From positions 1 to 62,715 of IMG/VR virus record IMGVR_UViG_3300008108_000056: a stretch of DNA of 62,715 nucleotides; one strand, given 5' to 3'. Source of the stretch: a virus. A program made the position numbers and the translations under genes. The notes under the pieces are model-generated. The model was not told where the DNA came from. It saw only the letters and a program-made list of their open reading frames with translations, and did no database searches. Shown here one piece after another: positions 8,232 through 16,791 of this stretch (the stretch's first letter is position 1; each line of letters starts with the position of its first letter).

Positions 8232-8494
8232 AATTCTTATTTGGTTTTCTTGGTGCCCTAACTATTAGTACACCTGCATTTGCCTATAATGTTGAGTACA
8301 TACCTGGCACTATTCCTGGATGCGATAGAATTAATGGAGTCTATGTCTGTCAAGATGGATATGGGAACCGATGGATTCCCTTGCCAAAGACGAGAAGGTA
8401 TCGGTACTATCGAGAACCTGCATTTGATTGCGGTGCATCGGCTCTTACAATTCTAGGTGTTCCTATTATCGGGACAGTGAATGTATGTCAGTGA
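8228..8494 (+). CDS. Small exported cysteine-containing protein
   Basis: An 88-residue protein with a clear signal peptide: basic start, hydrophobic core (FLFGFLGALTIS) and a TPAFA-Y cleavage site near residue 19. The mature part has four cysteines (GCDRINGVYVCQDG, FDCGAS, NVCQ) and is basic and Tyr-rich, so a disulphide-bonded periplasmic protein is likely. Last gene before the terminator at 8611. Confidence 0.8.
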   Translation: MKFLFGFLGALTISTPAFAYNVEYIPGTIPGCDRINGVYVCQDGYGNRWIPLPKTRRYRYYREPAFDCGASALTILGVPIIGTVNVCQ

Positions 8495-8541
8495 CACCTA
8501 AGGAAGAGTGGAGTTACATCTGGATGTGTTTTAAGGAGACC

Positions 8542-8558
8542 CTCAAAATAATTTTGAG
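8542..8558. repeat. Perfect 17-base inverted repeat
   Basis: CTCAAAAT-A-ATTTTGAG is a perfect palindrome with a single central base, in the gap between the gp32 operon (ends 8494) and the terminator (8611). It could be a protein-binding site or an RNA-processing hairpin. Confidence 0.6.
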
Positions 8559-8610
8559 TAGACCCCAAAACCAAAATCGACCTTAAATTCCCAGATAGGG
8601 CAGAAAAATT

Positions 8611-8641
8611 CCCCAGGTAAAAATCGTACCTGGGGTTTTTT
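8611..8641 (+). terminator. Rho-independent terminator after the gp32 block
   Basis: A 9-bp stem CCCCAGGTA/TACCTGGGG with loop AAAATCG is followed by TTTTTT. It sits at the convergent point between the plus-strand gp32 block and the minus-strand gp53 gene. On the minus strand an A/T-rich flank follows as well, so it may act in both directions. Confidence 0.9.
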
Positions 8642-8651
8642 GTAAGTAATT

Positions 8652-9338
8652 TTACCTATTTCTTCCACCAATGTAGTATTCGGAAATACTTGATTTTGTT
8701 AGTGGTGCTCCATCATCTGTTTCGACATCATCATCATATTCTACTAACTTATCAAACTCTGAGATAAACTGACCTAGATAAGTTTTCTTTAATAAGTATA
8801 ATTCTTTTTTCTTTTCGTTCTCTGCAATTAAATGTTCATATAAAGTGACTGGATGACGAATCGATAACCCACTCATTACTATTTGAGTTTCTGGATTTTT
8901 ATAAGTGAAGTTGTCATTTACAATTAAACCCTCTTCTAAGACAGTAATACCATTGGAGAGTTGAATTTTATTCGTCTCGTAGTGGTGTATTTCATTTCTG
9001 ACATCAATATCTGGATAATGTCTTTGAATATAGTCCCACATTTCATTGTTTGTTAATGGCCATTGATCATATACATTTGTAATGTTATTGCATAGTAAAA
9101 TAATCCAATCATATGCTGGGTCACCATAATACTGATATGAAATAGTTTCTGGTCTATCTCCTTCTTCAATAAGGATTGGAGTAAAGAGTAGGAATTCTTT
9201 TTGTAGGTTATTTGCAAGAGTTACATTTCTGAATATATTTTTTACTTTTACATATGGGTGCTTATTACCTTCGGATGGACCCATACGGACCCATACATCT
9301 GGTAAATGACTAAAGTAAAATTTATCATTATTTGCCAT
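8652..9338 (-). CDS. 53: gp53 baseplate wedge protein
   Basis: A 228-residue protein with the gp53 N-terminal region: MANNDKFYFSHLPDV, then FLLFTPILIEEGDRPETISY and YYGDPAYDWIILLCNN. gp53 joins baseplate wedges to the hub in T4. It begins directly after the gp48 stop on the minus strand (TAAATG), so the two genes form one operon running against their neighbours. Confidence 0.92.
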   Translation of the reverse strand: MANNDKFYFSHLPDVWVRMGPSEGNKHPYVKVKNIFRNVTLANNLQKEFLLFTPILIEEGDRPETISYQYYGDPAYDWIILLCNNITNVYDQWPLTNNEMWDYIQRHYPDIDVRNEIHHYETNKIQLSNGITVLEEGLIVNDNFTYKNPETQIVMSGLSIRHPVTLYEHLIAENEKKKELYLLKKTYLGQFISEFDKLVEYDDDVETDDGAPLTKSSISEYYIGGRNR

Positions 9339-10433
9339 TTATCTTCCTCCTAGTTGTGCTTTCTTAGCACCACCAAAACTTGCCTTGGTTAACATTGCAG
9401 TTTCTCTAAATTGTAGGTCTAGTTGGTAAGAAAGAACACCTCTGTCCTGCTTACTATCTCCATCTGTACCTTTTAGTGGTTGATAACTTCCATCAGGAGT
9501 ATAGTTGATACTCATATTTTCTAACACACAGTATGTTGGGAATGAAACTAGTGTAGAAATTTGTCTAGTTGATTTTTCTGATGGATTATCACTTGGTTGA
9601 ACTCTAATTAATTCTAATTTGAAGAAATCTGGAATTAATAACCAACGTTCAGAACTAATATTTGGATCTTTATAATTAAATTTTGCAGATGCTGGTGTTG
9701 CACCAGCAGAAGACTGATTCTGTGTTCCTTGTGCATTCTGTGCTGCAGCAGTCGTCTCATTAAACTCATCAGCACCTGCACCTGCAATACCTGGATGCAT
9801 TGCAAATTTCAATGAATGTAAAATATTTCGGATCATAGCAATGTCACTTTCTGTATTGACTGTCAGTTTGAAAGAGAATGAATGTGATCTAAAATCTGTA
9901 CCTTGATAGGTCAATTCTTTATATGGGTTTAGGATTGCACCTTTGGTCAATTGAGATATAGTATTTGCATTTACTTGACCTCCAACCCCAGCAATATTTG
10001 CAACTGCACTAACTGCAGATGCCATTGCTGCTAGACCTGCTTCGGGTTTTAGTCCATTTGCTGCATCTTTTAGTTGTGCTGCCATGGATGCTGTATCACC
10101 TCTTTGATTTAACATTCCAATTGCTGCAGCACCGAGCATTCCAATAGAATCTACGTTGTATCCTTGTTGGAATGTTTCTGACAGTTGATGTGGCATGTAT
10201 AAGAAGATTATATCACCAATAGCATCTTTTACTTTTTCTCCTGCAATAAAACTTCCACCAACACCTCCACCACTATTTCTCCCTACATAGTTAGAGTAAG
10301 ATGCTGATTCTGATTTAATAACTGTTATTTTTAGATAGTCGTGAGATTCATTGAAGATAGCAGTTTTTTCTATCTTGTTTTCAGCATTTTTAAACGATAT
10401 ATCATTTATGTCTGGATAATAGAATACATTCAT
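9339..10433 (-). CDS. 48: gp48 baseplate tail-tube-associated protein
   Basis: A 364-residue protein like T4 gp48, which caps the hub and starts the tail tube. It has an N-terminal domain, a Gly/Ala-rich helical middle with low complexity (about residues 90-150 and 220-245), and a C-terminal beta domain with PTYCVLENMSINYTPDG and YQLDLQFRET typical of tube-like folds. It is transcribed with gp53. Its start codon is only four bases from the start of gp4 on the other strand. Confidence 0.85.
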   Translation of the reverse strand: MNVFYYPDINDISFKNAENKIEKTAIFNESHDYLKITVIKSESASYSNYVGRNSGGGVGGSFIAGEKVKDAIGDIIFLYMPHQLSETFQQGYNVDSIGMLGAAAIGMLNQRGDTASMAAQLKDAANGLKPEAGLAAMASAVSAVANIAGVGGQVNANTISQLTKGAILNPYKELTYQGTDFRSHSFSFKLTVNTESDIAMIRNILHSLKFAMHPGIAGAGADEFNETTAAAQNAQGTQNQSSAGATPASAKFNYKDPNISSERWLLIPDFFKLELIRVQPSDNPSEKSTRQISTLVSFPTYCVLENMSINYTPDGSYQPLKGTDGDSKQDRGVLSYQLDLQFRETAMLTKASFGGAKKAQLGGR

Positions 10434-10437
10434 TGTT

Positions 10438-10869
10438 ATGTCTTATACAGGAAAATATTTGCCATCATATCCCAAAAAATATAAAGGTGACATCACTAAC
10501 ATTATTTATAGGAGTTTATGGGAACGTAAATTCATGGTTTATTGTGATTTGAACGAACATGTACTTGAATGGGCATCTGAAGAAATCATAATCCCATATC
10601 GTTCTCCTGTTGATGGAAAAGTGCATCGTTATTATCCTGACTTTTACGTTAAGGTTAAAAATAATTCTGGCATAAAAGTTTATATTGTTGAGATCAAACC
10701 CAAAAAACAGACTTTAGAACCAAAACCACCTAAGAGAAAAACAAAACAGTATATTAATGAAGTCTTTCAATACACTAGAAATCAAGCAAAGTGGAAAGCA
10801 GCTCGTGAATGGTGTGCAGATAGAAATTATGAATTTAAAGTTTTAACAGAAGTAGAACTAAAGATATGA
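10438..10869 (+). CDS. 4: gp4 head-completion protein
   Basis: A 143-residue protein matching T4 gp4, needed to complete the filled head before tail joining. It has a nuclease-like pattern: YRSLWERKFMVYCDLN, E..I.IPY, HRYYPDFYVKV and VEIKPKKQ (D..ExK). This pattern resembles Tn7 TnsA-type endonucleases. It overlaps the next gene by four bases. Confidence 0.9.
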   Translation: MSYTGKYLPSYPKKYKGDITNIIYRSLWERKFMVYCDLNEHVLEWASEEIIIPYRSPVDGKVHRYYPDFYVKVKNNSGIKVYIVEIKPKKQTLEPKPPKRKTKQYINEVFQYTRNQAKWKAAREWCADRNYEFKVLTEVELKI

Positions 10870-11336
10870 CACTCTACGAACAAATCAAAAAAGAAATGAA
10901 AGGGTTCGGTAAGTCGAATGATTGGTACAGAGATTGGTTATTTTCAAAAGTTAGTGGTCATTACACCACTGAACCAAAACCAGGGCAAATGTTATTCTTC
11001 TCTTATCAAGCATTTACTGCAGATCGATTAAAATGGTATGACAAGTATCCACTAGTCATGGTAAGTGAAACAACTGAACAGCATTTCATAGGTGGAAACT
11101 TACATTATGTTTCTCCTATTTTAAGAAGATCTATAGGAAAACATTTTCAAAATGGTGGTATGGAATATCCTATTAAGATGCATCATAAATACTTACGGAT
11201 TTATGTAAATTCTCCACTATTTGTTATTGATGAATCTGAGTGGGCAGACATTGGATTAATACCAGTTGAGCATTTTGTTAAAGTTGAAAATGGGAGAACG
11301 GTAAAGGTGTCATCCTCTCAAGTTTGGAACGATTAA
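10866..11336 (+). CDS. Conserved virion-associated protein, function unknown
   Basis: A 156-residue protein rich in Tyr, Trp and His, opening with MTLYEQIKKEM. Its fixed place between gp4 and tube/hub genes suggests a structural or assembly role. No catalytic motif is visible. It is joined to its neighbours without gaps (the next gene begins at the base after its stop). Confidence 0.7.
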   Translation: MTLYEQIKKEMKGFGKSNDWYRDWLFSKVSGHYTTEPKPGQMLFFSYQAFTADRLKWYDKYPLVMVSETTEQHFIGGNLHYVSPILRRSIGKHFQNGGMEYPIKMHHKYLRIYVNSPLFVIDESEWADIGLIPVEHFVKVENGRTVKVSSSQVWND

Positions 11337-12089
11337 ATGGCATATAACAAATTTGATGAATTTGTATCTTATGTTGCTGGAGATAGAAAATGGAATCCAG
11401 CAACAAGTAACTTATATGGAATTGATTTAAACATTCCAAATAGTACTATATTGGATAAAGTCGGTACTAATGCAAAAGACTTAAATCGATCCATAAATTT
11501 ATTGGCAATGGAAGTTACTATTCCAAGTAGACAGCTGACAACGATTGAATCTAGGTCTTTTGGTACTATGATGCGTTATGTCAGTGGAACAAGTTTTTCA
11601 GAGATCACCATTAGTTTCTTAATGACAAAAGATTTATGGGTAAGAGTCTTTTTTGAGAGATGGATGAATTATACAACAGATGATGCCTCTTCATTTGTTA
11701 TGATTCCTTCAGGATATAAGGGTACTATTAGAGTTTCTAAATGGGAAACTGGATCTAATGTAGTATTGAGAAAGAAGGATGATCAAGGACGAGTGATTGG
11801 TTCTACTCGTCTTAAGACAAATACTGGAAACTGGATTATTGAAGGTGCATTTCCATTTAATATCAGCACCATGACTTTAAATAACGAAGAAACCAATCTA
11901 TTAAAGTGTGATGTTTCTTTTTATTATGATCGTTATAGAATGGATAATACAGGTGGGGGTGGAGTAGATGGTCTTTCTGGTGGAGATAAATTCCTTGATG
12001 ATAATAATTCATTGAGCACATATTTAAGTAGTATTAATAGTGTTCTTTCAAATACTGCTGTTGGAACTGGTACTGTCAGTTATGAGTGA
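11337..12089 (+). CDS. Tail-tube-like structural protein (possible gp54/gp19-type tube initiator)
   Basis: A 250-residue beta-rich protein with a central segment (ITISFLMTKDLWVRVFFERWMNY) and a strand pair (WIIEGAFPFNISTMTLNNEETNLLKCDVSFYYDRY) that resemble contractile-tail tube proteins. The C terminus is Gly/Asp-rich and flexible. T4 uses gp54, a gp19 relative, to start the tube on gp48. That role is inferred from fold pattern and neighbours. Confidence 0.65.
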   Translation: MAYNKFDEFVSYVAGDRKWNPATSNLYGIDLNIPNSTILDKVGTNAKDLNRSINLLAMEVTIPSRQLTTIESRSFGTMMRYVSGTSFSEITISFLMTKDLWVRVFFERWMNYTTDDASSFVMIPSGYKGTIRVSKWETGSNVVLRKKDDQGRVIGSTRLKTNTGNWIIEGAFPFNISTMTLNNEETNLLKCDVSFYYDRYRMDNTGGGGVDGLSGGDKFLDDNNSLSTYLSSINSVLSNTAVGTGTVSYE

Positions 12090-12095
12090 TAAATA
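12089..12095 (+). promoter_or_regulatory. Late promoter motif before gp26
   Basis: ATAAATA overlaps the stop of the upstream gene; the gp26 ATG is 29 bases downstream. This fits a phage late promoter for the hub and tape-measure genes. Confidence 0.6.
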
Positions 12096-12123
12096 ATTTT
12101 AATGAAATGTATTTGGAGTAATT

Positions 12124-12840
12124 ATGCCTTTACCTAAATTATCTGTTCCTGAATATGAATTGGAACTACCTTCAACAGGAGAAAAAGTTAAGTATAGACC
12201 ATTCCTAGTTCGTGAAGAGAAAATTTTATTCATGGCAATGGAATCTCAGGATGAAAAGGAAATGGTTTCTTCTGTGAAGAATATTATCAAAAACTGTACT
12301 AATCTTAAGAGAAAAGTTGAAGAACTAGCAACATTTGAAATTGAATACCTCTTTCTTAAGATTCGTGCAAAGTCTGTGGGTGAGACTTCAACATTCATGA
12401 TTACATGCCCTGATGATGGTGAAACTCAAGTGGAAGTGAAGGTAGATCTTGATGATGTTGAATTGGAAATGAATGATAATCACAGCAGAAAAATTCTGCT
12501 AGATGATAATGTAGGTGTCTTGATGAGGTATCCTTCTCTGGATACATTTGTTAAACTAAACTTAACCAATGAAGAAGAACCTTCAATGGATAATATGTTT
12601 GAACTTGCTGCATCTTCTATCGATCAAATTTTTGATGGTGAAGAAGTTTGGGAATGCAAGTCAACACCTAAAAAAGAAATCATGGAATTTCTTGAGAGTA
12701 TGAATAGTGAGCAATTCCAGAAGATTCAATCTTTCTTTGAGACTATGCCAAAACTTAAAAAAGTTTTGGCAGTTAAGAATCCCAAAACAGGAGTTGAGAG
12801 TGAGGTTGTACTTGAGGGTCTAGCAGCTTTTTTCGCATAG
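12124..12840 (+). CDS. 26: gp26 baseplate hub/tail assembly protein, probable frameshift donor
   Basis: A 238-residue acidic protein matching cyanophage gp26 (MPLPKLSVPEYELELPSTG, YRPFLVREEKILFMA). The family sits upstream of the tape measure, where lambda-like phages have tail chaperone gpG. Its last codons contain T-TTT-TTC (12828-12834), a textbook -1 slippery heptamer. Slippage would bypass the TAG at 12838 and continue for 67 codons to 13037, making a fusion of about 304 residues. Confidence 0.88.
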   Translation: MPLPKLSVPEYELELPSTGEKVKYRPFLVREEKILFMAMESQDEKEMVSSVKNIIKNCTNLKRKVEELATFEIEYLFLKIRAKSVGETSTFMITCPDDGETQVEVKVDLDDVELEMNDNHSRKILLDDNVGVLMRYPSLDTFVKLNLTNEEEPSMDNMFELAASSIDQIFDGEEVWECKSTPKKEIMEFLESMNSEQFQKIQSFFETMPKLKKVLAVKNPKTGVESEVVLEGLAAFFA

Positions 12841-12898
12841 CCCTGTTGCATGATAGTTTGGGTAATTATTACAAGACTAATTTTGCCCTCATGCAACA
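12828..12898 (+). promoter_or_regulatory. Programmed -1 ribosomal frameshift signal
   Basis: The slippery heptamer TTTTTTC (12828-12834) is in the correct phase (X XXY YYZ) in the gp26 frame. Nine bases later begins a stem, TGTTGCATGA (12844-12853), pairing perfectly over 10 bp with TCATGCAACA (12889-12898), loop 35 bases. The -1 frame enters the downstream reading frame without a stop. Spacer and stem fit known bacterial frameshift stimulators. Confidence 0.8.
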
Positions 12899-13037
12899 TC
12901 ATAAGTACAGTCTTACAGAACTAGAAGATATGATACCTTGGGAAAGAGACATCTATGTAAGGATGTTGATGAAGTGGTTGAAAGAAGAAGAACAAAGGCA
13001 ACGTTCTCAACAAGCACAAGGTAGAATTTCACTCTAA
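12846..13037 (+). CDS. gp51-like tail assembly domain, probably made as a gp26 fusion
   Basis: The frame is open from the frameshift site to TAA at 13035-13037. It encodes a helical, acidic-then-basic segment (YSLTELEDMIPWERDIYVRM) like small tail-assembly chaperone extensions. There is no ribosome-binding site or ATG at its beginning: only a TTG at 12846 or an internal ATG at 12891 that lies in the stem. The gp51 name is a positional inference. It overlaps the tape-measure ATG. Confidence 0.72.
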   Translation: MHDSLGNYYKTNFALMQHHKYSLTELEDMIPWERDIYVRMLMKWLKEEEQRQRSQQAQGRISL

Positions 13038-16000
13038 TGGCAGAAGTAAAAGTAAGACCATATTTAACTATTCGTCCCACTCCCATCAAAACTGGGGGTG
13101 GGATGTCTGCGTATTACTTTGCTACTGTAAAAGGTATCAATAGAATGGGTGGAGTGGTTGAATCTATAGGTAAACACTTAGAAACAACCAATAAGTTATT
13201 CACATTCAGAAATGAATTTCTTATTCAAAGTCAAGCACAGCGTATCAAACTAGAGCAGAAAGGTATCAAGCTTGATGAACTAGAAGAGAAGAAAGCAGAA
13301 GATAAAAATAGAAAATGGTGGAGAAAATTCTTAGATAAGAAATCAGAAGAGGAATCGGAGAAGCAAACAAAGAAACCAGGAAGTGCTATAGATGCAACTT
13401 CAAAGGTAGTTAAAAAAGCAATATCTCCATTAAAGAAATTCTTTCAGCAATTTGCATCATTATTTGAAGCATTTATTAGATTAACCGTTGTCCCTGCTGT
13501 ATTGGGATGGATTGCTGGTGCGGATAATGATAAGTTAGCACGATTTATAGGTAACATATTAAAGGTATTCAATTTTGTACGAAAACTAGTTGGATTTGGT
13601 ATTGGTACATTATTGGATGGTTTAACAAATTTATTTGGTGGATTTGATAAACTTAAAAGTGGAAACCTATTAGGTGGTCTACAAGGACTACTGGGTGTTG
13701 GACAGTTATTAGCAGGTGTTGCTCTGGTTAAAGGGGCACAGTATATTATGATGCCATGGAAACTAATTGGAGATGTTTCCTGGGTTATGAAATTATTCAC
13801 TGATATGGGTAAAGCCGTAGGTGAAACAGAAGGTGCTGCAAAAAATAAAGACATTGTTGGATATGTAGATAAGAACGGTAATACAATTTCTAAAGAAGAT
13901 TTTGAAAGAGCAAAGAAATCTGCAGCACGAAATGATGCAAAACGTTCTAAAAAACAAGGAAAGGGATGGTCATATAGTGGTGGTCAAGATGCAATAGGTG
14001 ATAGATATAGAGCACAATATGGAAGAAGAAAGAAGAATTTCTTACAGAGAGGTGCTCAGAGAACTCGTATCGGATTCAATCGTGCCACTCGTGGAGTTCG
14101 TGGACAGTTCAAAGCAGCAGGAAACTGGATGCAAGCAAACCCAGCAAAGGGGAATGCTATCTTTTCTGTTGTTGGTGGACTGGTACGTGCTGGTGGTGGT
14201 TTAATGGGTGGTGAGAATGCTGGCCAGGCAGTTGGAGCAGGTCTAGGACAGGCAACAGGGGGTATTGCTGGTTTTGCCCTGGGCAATATGTTACTTCCTG
14301 GTGTAGGAGGTATCATTGGATCTATGCTTGGTTCATTCCTAGGTGAATGGGTTGGTACTAAACTCGGTCCAATCATTGATCCAATCATGAAACCGATTGG
14401 TAATGCATTTAAACTAGGATTTGATATTATTGGAATGGGAATTAGTCCCATCATCAATACATTTGGTGAATTTTTTGGTGCATTAATTGATGGAATAGGA
14501 GCAATATTTCAGTTATGTGGATGGTTAGCAAAGGCAGGAGCAGAGGTTCTTAATTTTGCATGGCAGAACTCCATCTATAAAAAAGCAATTGATGGAATGA
14601 TTTGGGTATGGCAAAATAAAGACAATATAGGTCAAGCAGTTAAAGAAGCATTACTGCAAGGTGCTAAAGGCACACTAGATGCTGTTACCTTTAATGTATT
14701 TGATTTTGATAAGCAGAATAAGAGATTTGCTGGTGGTAAAGTACCTCTGATGGCAGCAGGGGGAATGTTGAAAACTGATAGTCCTGAAGTCATGGGACTA
14801 AAGGTTGCTGGATCTGCACTGATCTCTACTGTTGAAGCAACTCTTAAGAACTTTGGTCTGGTTGGTGAATTCACCAGGATGGCAATGGCATCCGATCTAA
14901 GCAGATTGAAGGGTGCTTTTGGTGCTGGTCCTGCAATTGGATTTGGTGGAGGTAAAATTGCTTCACAAGTTAGAAAACCAACAGATCTAGGTCGGGCACC
15001 AGGAGAAACAGGTGGAGATGGTGCTTTAGTTTCTATTGTTGGTACAAAGGAAGTAAGATTCTTAACAGCACAACCTGATAAATTTACTCCAATGAATGAT
15101 GGGAGTATCAGGGGTTTACTTGCTGATCTCTATAATGGATTAGTTAGTTTGAAAGTCATTGGTGGTGATGTTGTCCCTGGTCCTAATGGAACAACTCCTG
15201 GGCAAGCAGATGCGGCATTGACTGCGGCAGACTTAAAGGCAATTCAAGCATCATCTGCCGATAAGAGAGCAGCCGCACACTTATCAACTTTGGAAGCATC
15301 TGCACCTCAACATGTTGCTGACGTTTATCAAGTTATTCTGAATAGAGCAGCAAAGCAATCAGGTGGTATTCCAGCAGTTATTACTGCAAGGGAACAGTTT
15401 TCACCTTATTCTGCTGCGATTTATGGGTCTAGTGCAGATGGTGCTGCAGCAAAGAAATATGGTGGTTTAGGAGTAACCAAAAAAGAATTATTTGACTTGG
15501 CAGGAAAACCAGATGGTATACAACAATTAACAAAACGTTTTGGTGCAGGAAATCCATCAATTGCTGCTAAAGTATTAGCAGATTTTGAGGCTAATGGTCC
15601 AATGTCTCAAAATGCTAAGAAATTTGTAGGTGGTGCTCAATATTTTATGGGTTATAAGGTTACTTCTGCAGATAGAAGGAGACCTGATGGTGGAAACTTC
15701 TTTAGAGATAAGTATGCAGTTGGTGGAATAGTACCATTTATGGATGGTGGTGGGGAAGTTGATCCTAGAACTGGAGAACCAACTAGTGATAGAATGAGGA
15801 GAAGGAAAAAATATGCTGAGCAATTTAAAAAGTTTGCTGCGGGTGGAGAATTAACTAAGTTAGATTTTACTAAAGGTGCTAAAGCTGCAACTGCTGCAAG
15901 AGGAAGATGTACTGAAGGTGTTATTTTAACTGCAGAAAAAAATAAAGCAAACATTGGTGCCCCTGATGTATACACTAGTAGAGACCCAAATAATCCAAGA

Positions 16001-16768
16001 GGATTGATGTCTCAAGCAGTTGGTAGATTCGGATGGGGATCTATACCTGGTCTTGGAAGAGCAAGACCAATTAAATCTCCATATGGAAATGTTACTGTAA
16101 ATTCTATGTCATGGAGTGAATGGCAAAAGGCAGTTAAAGGTGGAAAAATACCTAGTGGTGCCTTAGTGTTTAGTACAGAAAGGGGATGGGATTGGTCTGG
16201 AGGATCTAGTGGAAACGACTCTGCAATTGCACAATATGGTGGTAAAAAACTATGGAGTGGCCACTGGCAGTATGAATATAATGGTGTGGGTGGTGTATAT
16301 GGATCAGCAACTAAAGAAGTTGTTGCATTAACACATCCAGGTGGAAATATGGCTGGATGGGACGGTTCTTCTCCTGCGGGAGCAGATGGAACTTCCCCAA
16401 CTACTACAACAGTTACTGCTAAGACTTCATTACTTGGTGGTGGAGGAGGGCAGCAGGAAGATGTTGGTACGATGCTTGAAAAAGCATTCAAAGCATTTAG
16501 AGAAGGTTTCAGTGAACCATCTGTTGCAGTAACTCCCGTAGAATCTGGAACTCCATCAAAAGTTCAACCTCAACCATCACCAGATAGAACTAAAGTACAA
16601 AAAACAGTTCAGCAGGGATCAGAAGAATATACATCAAGAGAAGCAACAAAACCTAAAGGTGGAGTTGCTGTAGCAACTATTCCTATTCCTGTTGCTAGCC
16701 AATCCGCACAACCTCAACAAAGAATTGTTGTGAATAGTGCTGGTCCAACTGCGATGGTGTCACCATAA
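13037..16768 (+). CDS. Giant tape-measure-like virion protein with two cell-wall hydrolase domains
   Basis: This 1243-residue protein starts with a charged coiled coil (about 50-115), then hydrophobic helices and Gly-rich segments (about 130-520) typical of tape-measure proteins. Residues about 740-880 look like a SleB-type hydrolase: E753 in STLEASAP, then DVYQVILNRAAK, FSPY and GGAQYFMGY. Residues about 950-1100 resemble a Cys/His amidase-like domain, with C958 in GRCTEGVI and H1076 in SGHWQY. The tail is Pro/Gln-rich. It probably sets tail length and opens peptidoglycan. It follows gp26 and is paralogous to the next gene. Confidence 0.78.
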   Translation: MAEVKVRPYLTIRPTPIKTGGGMSAYYFATVKGINRMGGVVESIGKHLETTNKLFTFRNEFLIQSQAQRIKLEQKGIKLDELEEKKAEDKNRKWWRKFLDKKSEEESEKQTKKPGSAIDATSKVVKKAISPLKKFFQQFASLFEAFIRLTVVPAVLGWIAGADNDKLARFIGNILKVFNFVRKLVGFGIGTLLDGLTNLFGGFDKLKSGNLLGGLQGLLGVGQLLAGVALVKGAQYIMMPWKLIGDVSWVMKLFTDMGKAVGETEGAAKNKDIVGYVDKNGNTISKEDFERAKKSAARNDAKRSKKQGKGWSYSGGQDAIGDRYRAQYGRRKKNFLQRGAQRTRIGFNRATRGVRGQFKAAGNWMQANPAKGNAIFSVVGGLVRAGGGLMGGENAGQAVGAGLGQATGGIAGFALGNMLLPGVGGIIGSMLGSFLGEWVGTKLGPIIDPIMKPIGNAFKLGFDIIGMGISPIINTFGEFFGALIDGIGAIFQLCGWLAKAGAEVLNFAWQNSIYKKAIDGMIWVWQNKDNIGQAVKEALLQGAKGTLDAVTFNVFDFDKQNKRFAGGKVPLMAAGGMLKTDSPEVMGLKVAGSALISTVEATLKNFGLVGEFTRMAMASDLSRLKGAFGAGPAIGFGGGKIASQVRKPTDLGRAPGETGGDGALVSIVGTKEVRFLTAQPDKFTPMNDGSIRGLLADLYNGLVSLKVIGGDVVPGPNGTTPGQADAALTAADLKAIQASSADKRAAAHLSTLEASAPQHVADVYQVILNRAAKQSGGIPAVITAREQFSPYSAAIYGSSADGAAAKKYGGLGVTKKELFDLAGKPDGIQQLTKRFGAGNPSIAAKVLADFEANGPMSQNAKKFVGGAQYFMGYKVTSADRRRPDGGNFFRDKYAVGGIVPFMDGGGEVDPRTGEPTSDRMRRRKKYAEQFKKFAAGGELTKLDFTKGAKAATAARGRCTEGVILTAEKNKANIGAPDVYTSRDPNNPRGLMSQAVGRFGWGSIPGLGRARPIKSPYGNVTVNSMSWSEWQKAVKGGKIPSGALVFSTERGWDWSGGSSGNDSAIAQYGGKKLWSGHWQYEYNGVGGVYGSATKEVVALTHPGGNMAGWDGSSPAGADGTSPTTTTVTAKTSLLGGGGGQQEDVGTMLEKAFKAFREGFSEPSVAVTPVESGTPSKVQPQPSPDRTKVQKTVQQGSEEYTSREATKPKGGVAVATIPIPVASQSAQPQQRIVVNSAGPTAMVSP

Positions 16769-16771
16769 ATA
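16765..16771 (+). promoter_or_regulatory. Late promoter motif
   Basis: ATAAATA overlaps the stop codon of the first tape-measure-like gene. The next ATG, with GGGGAG upstream, lies 21 bases further on. Confidence 0.6.
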
Positions 16772-16791
16772 ACAAGGGGAGTATATAAGAA

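Noticed and set aside
13998-14204. Extra plus-strand frame inside the first tape-measure-like gene
   Set aside because: Out-of-frame overlap of a clear long gene, no ribosome site.
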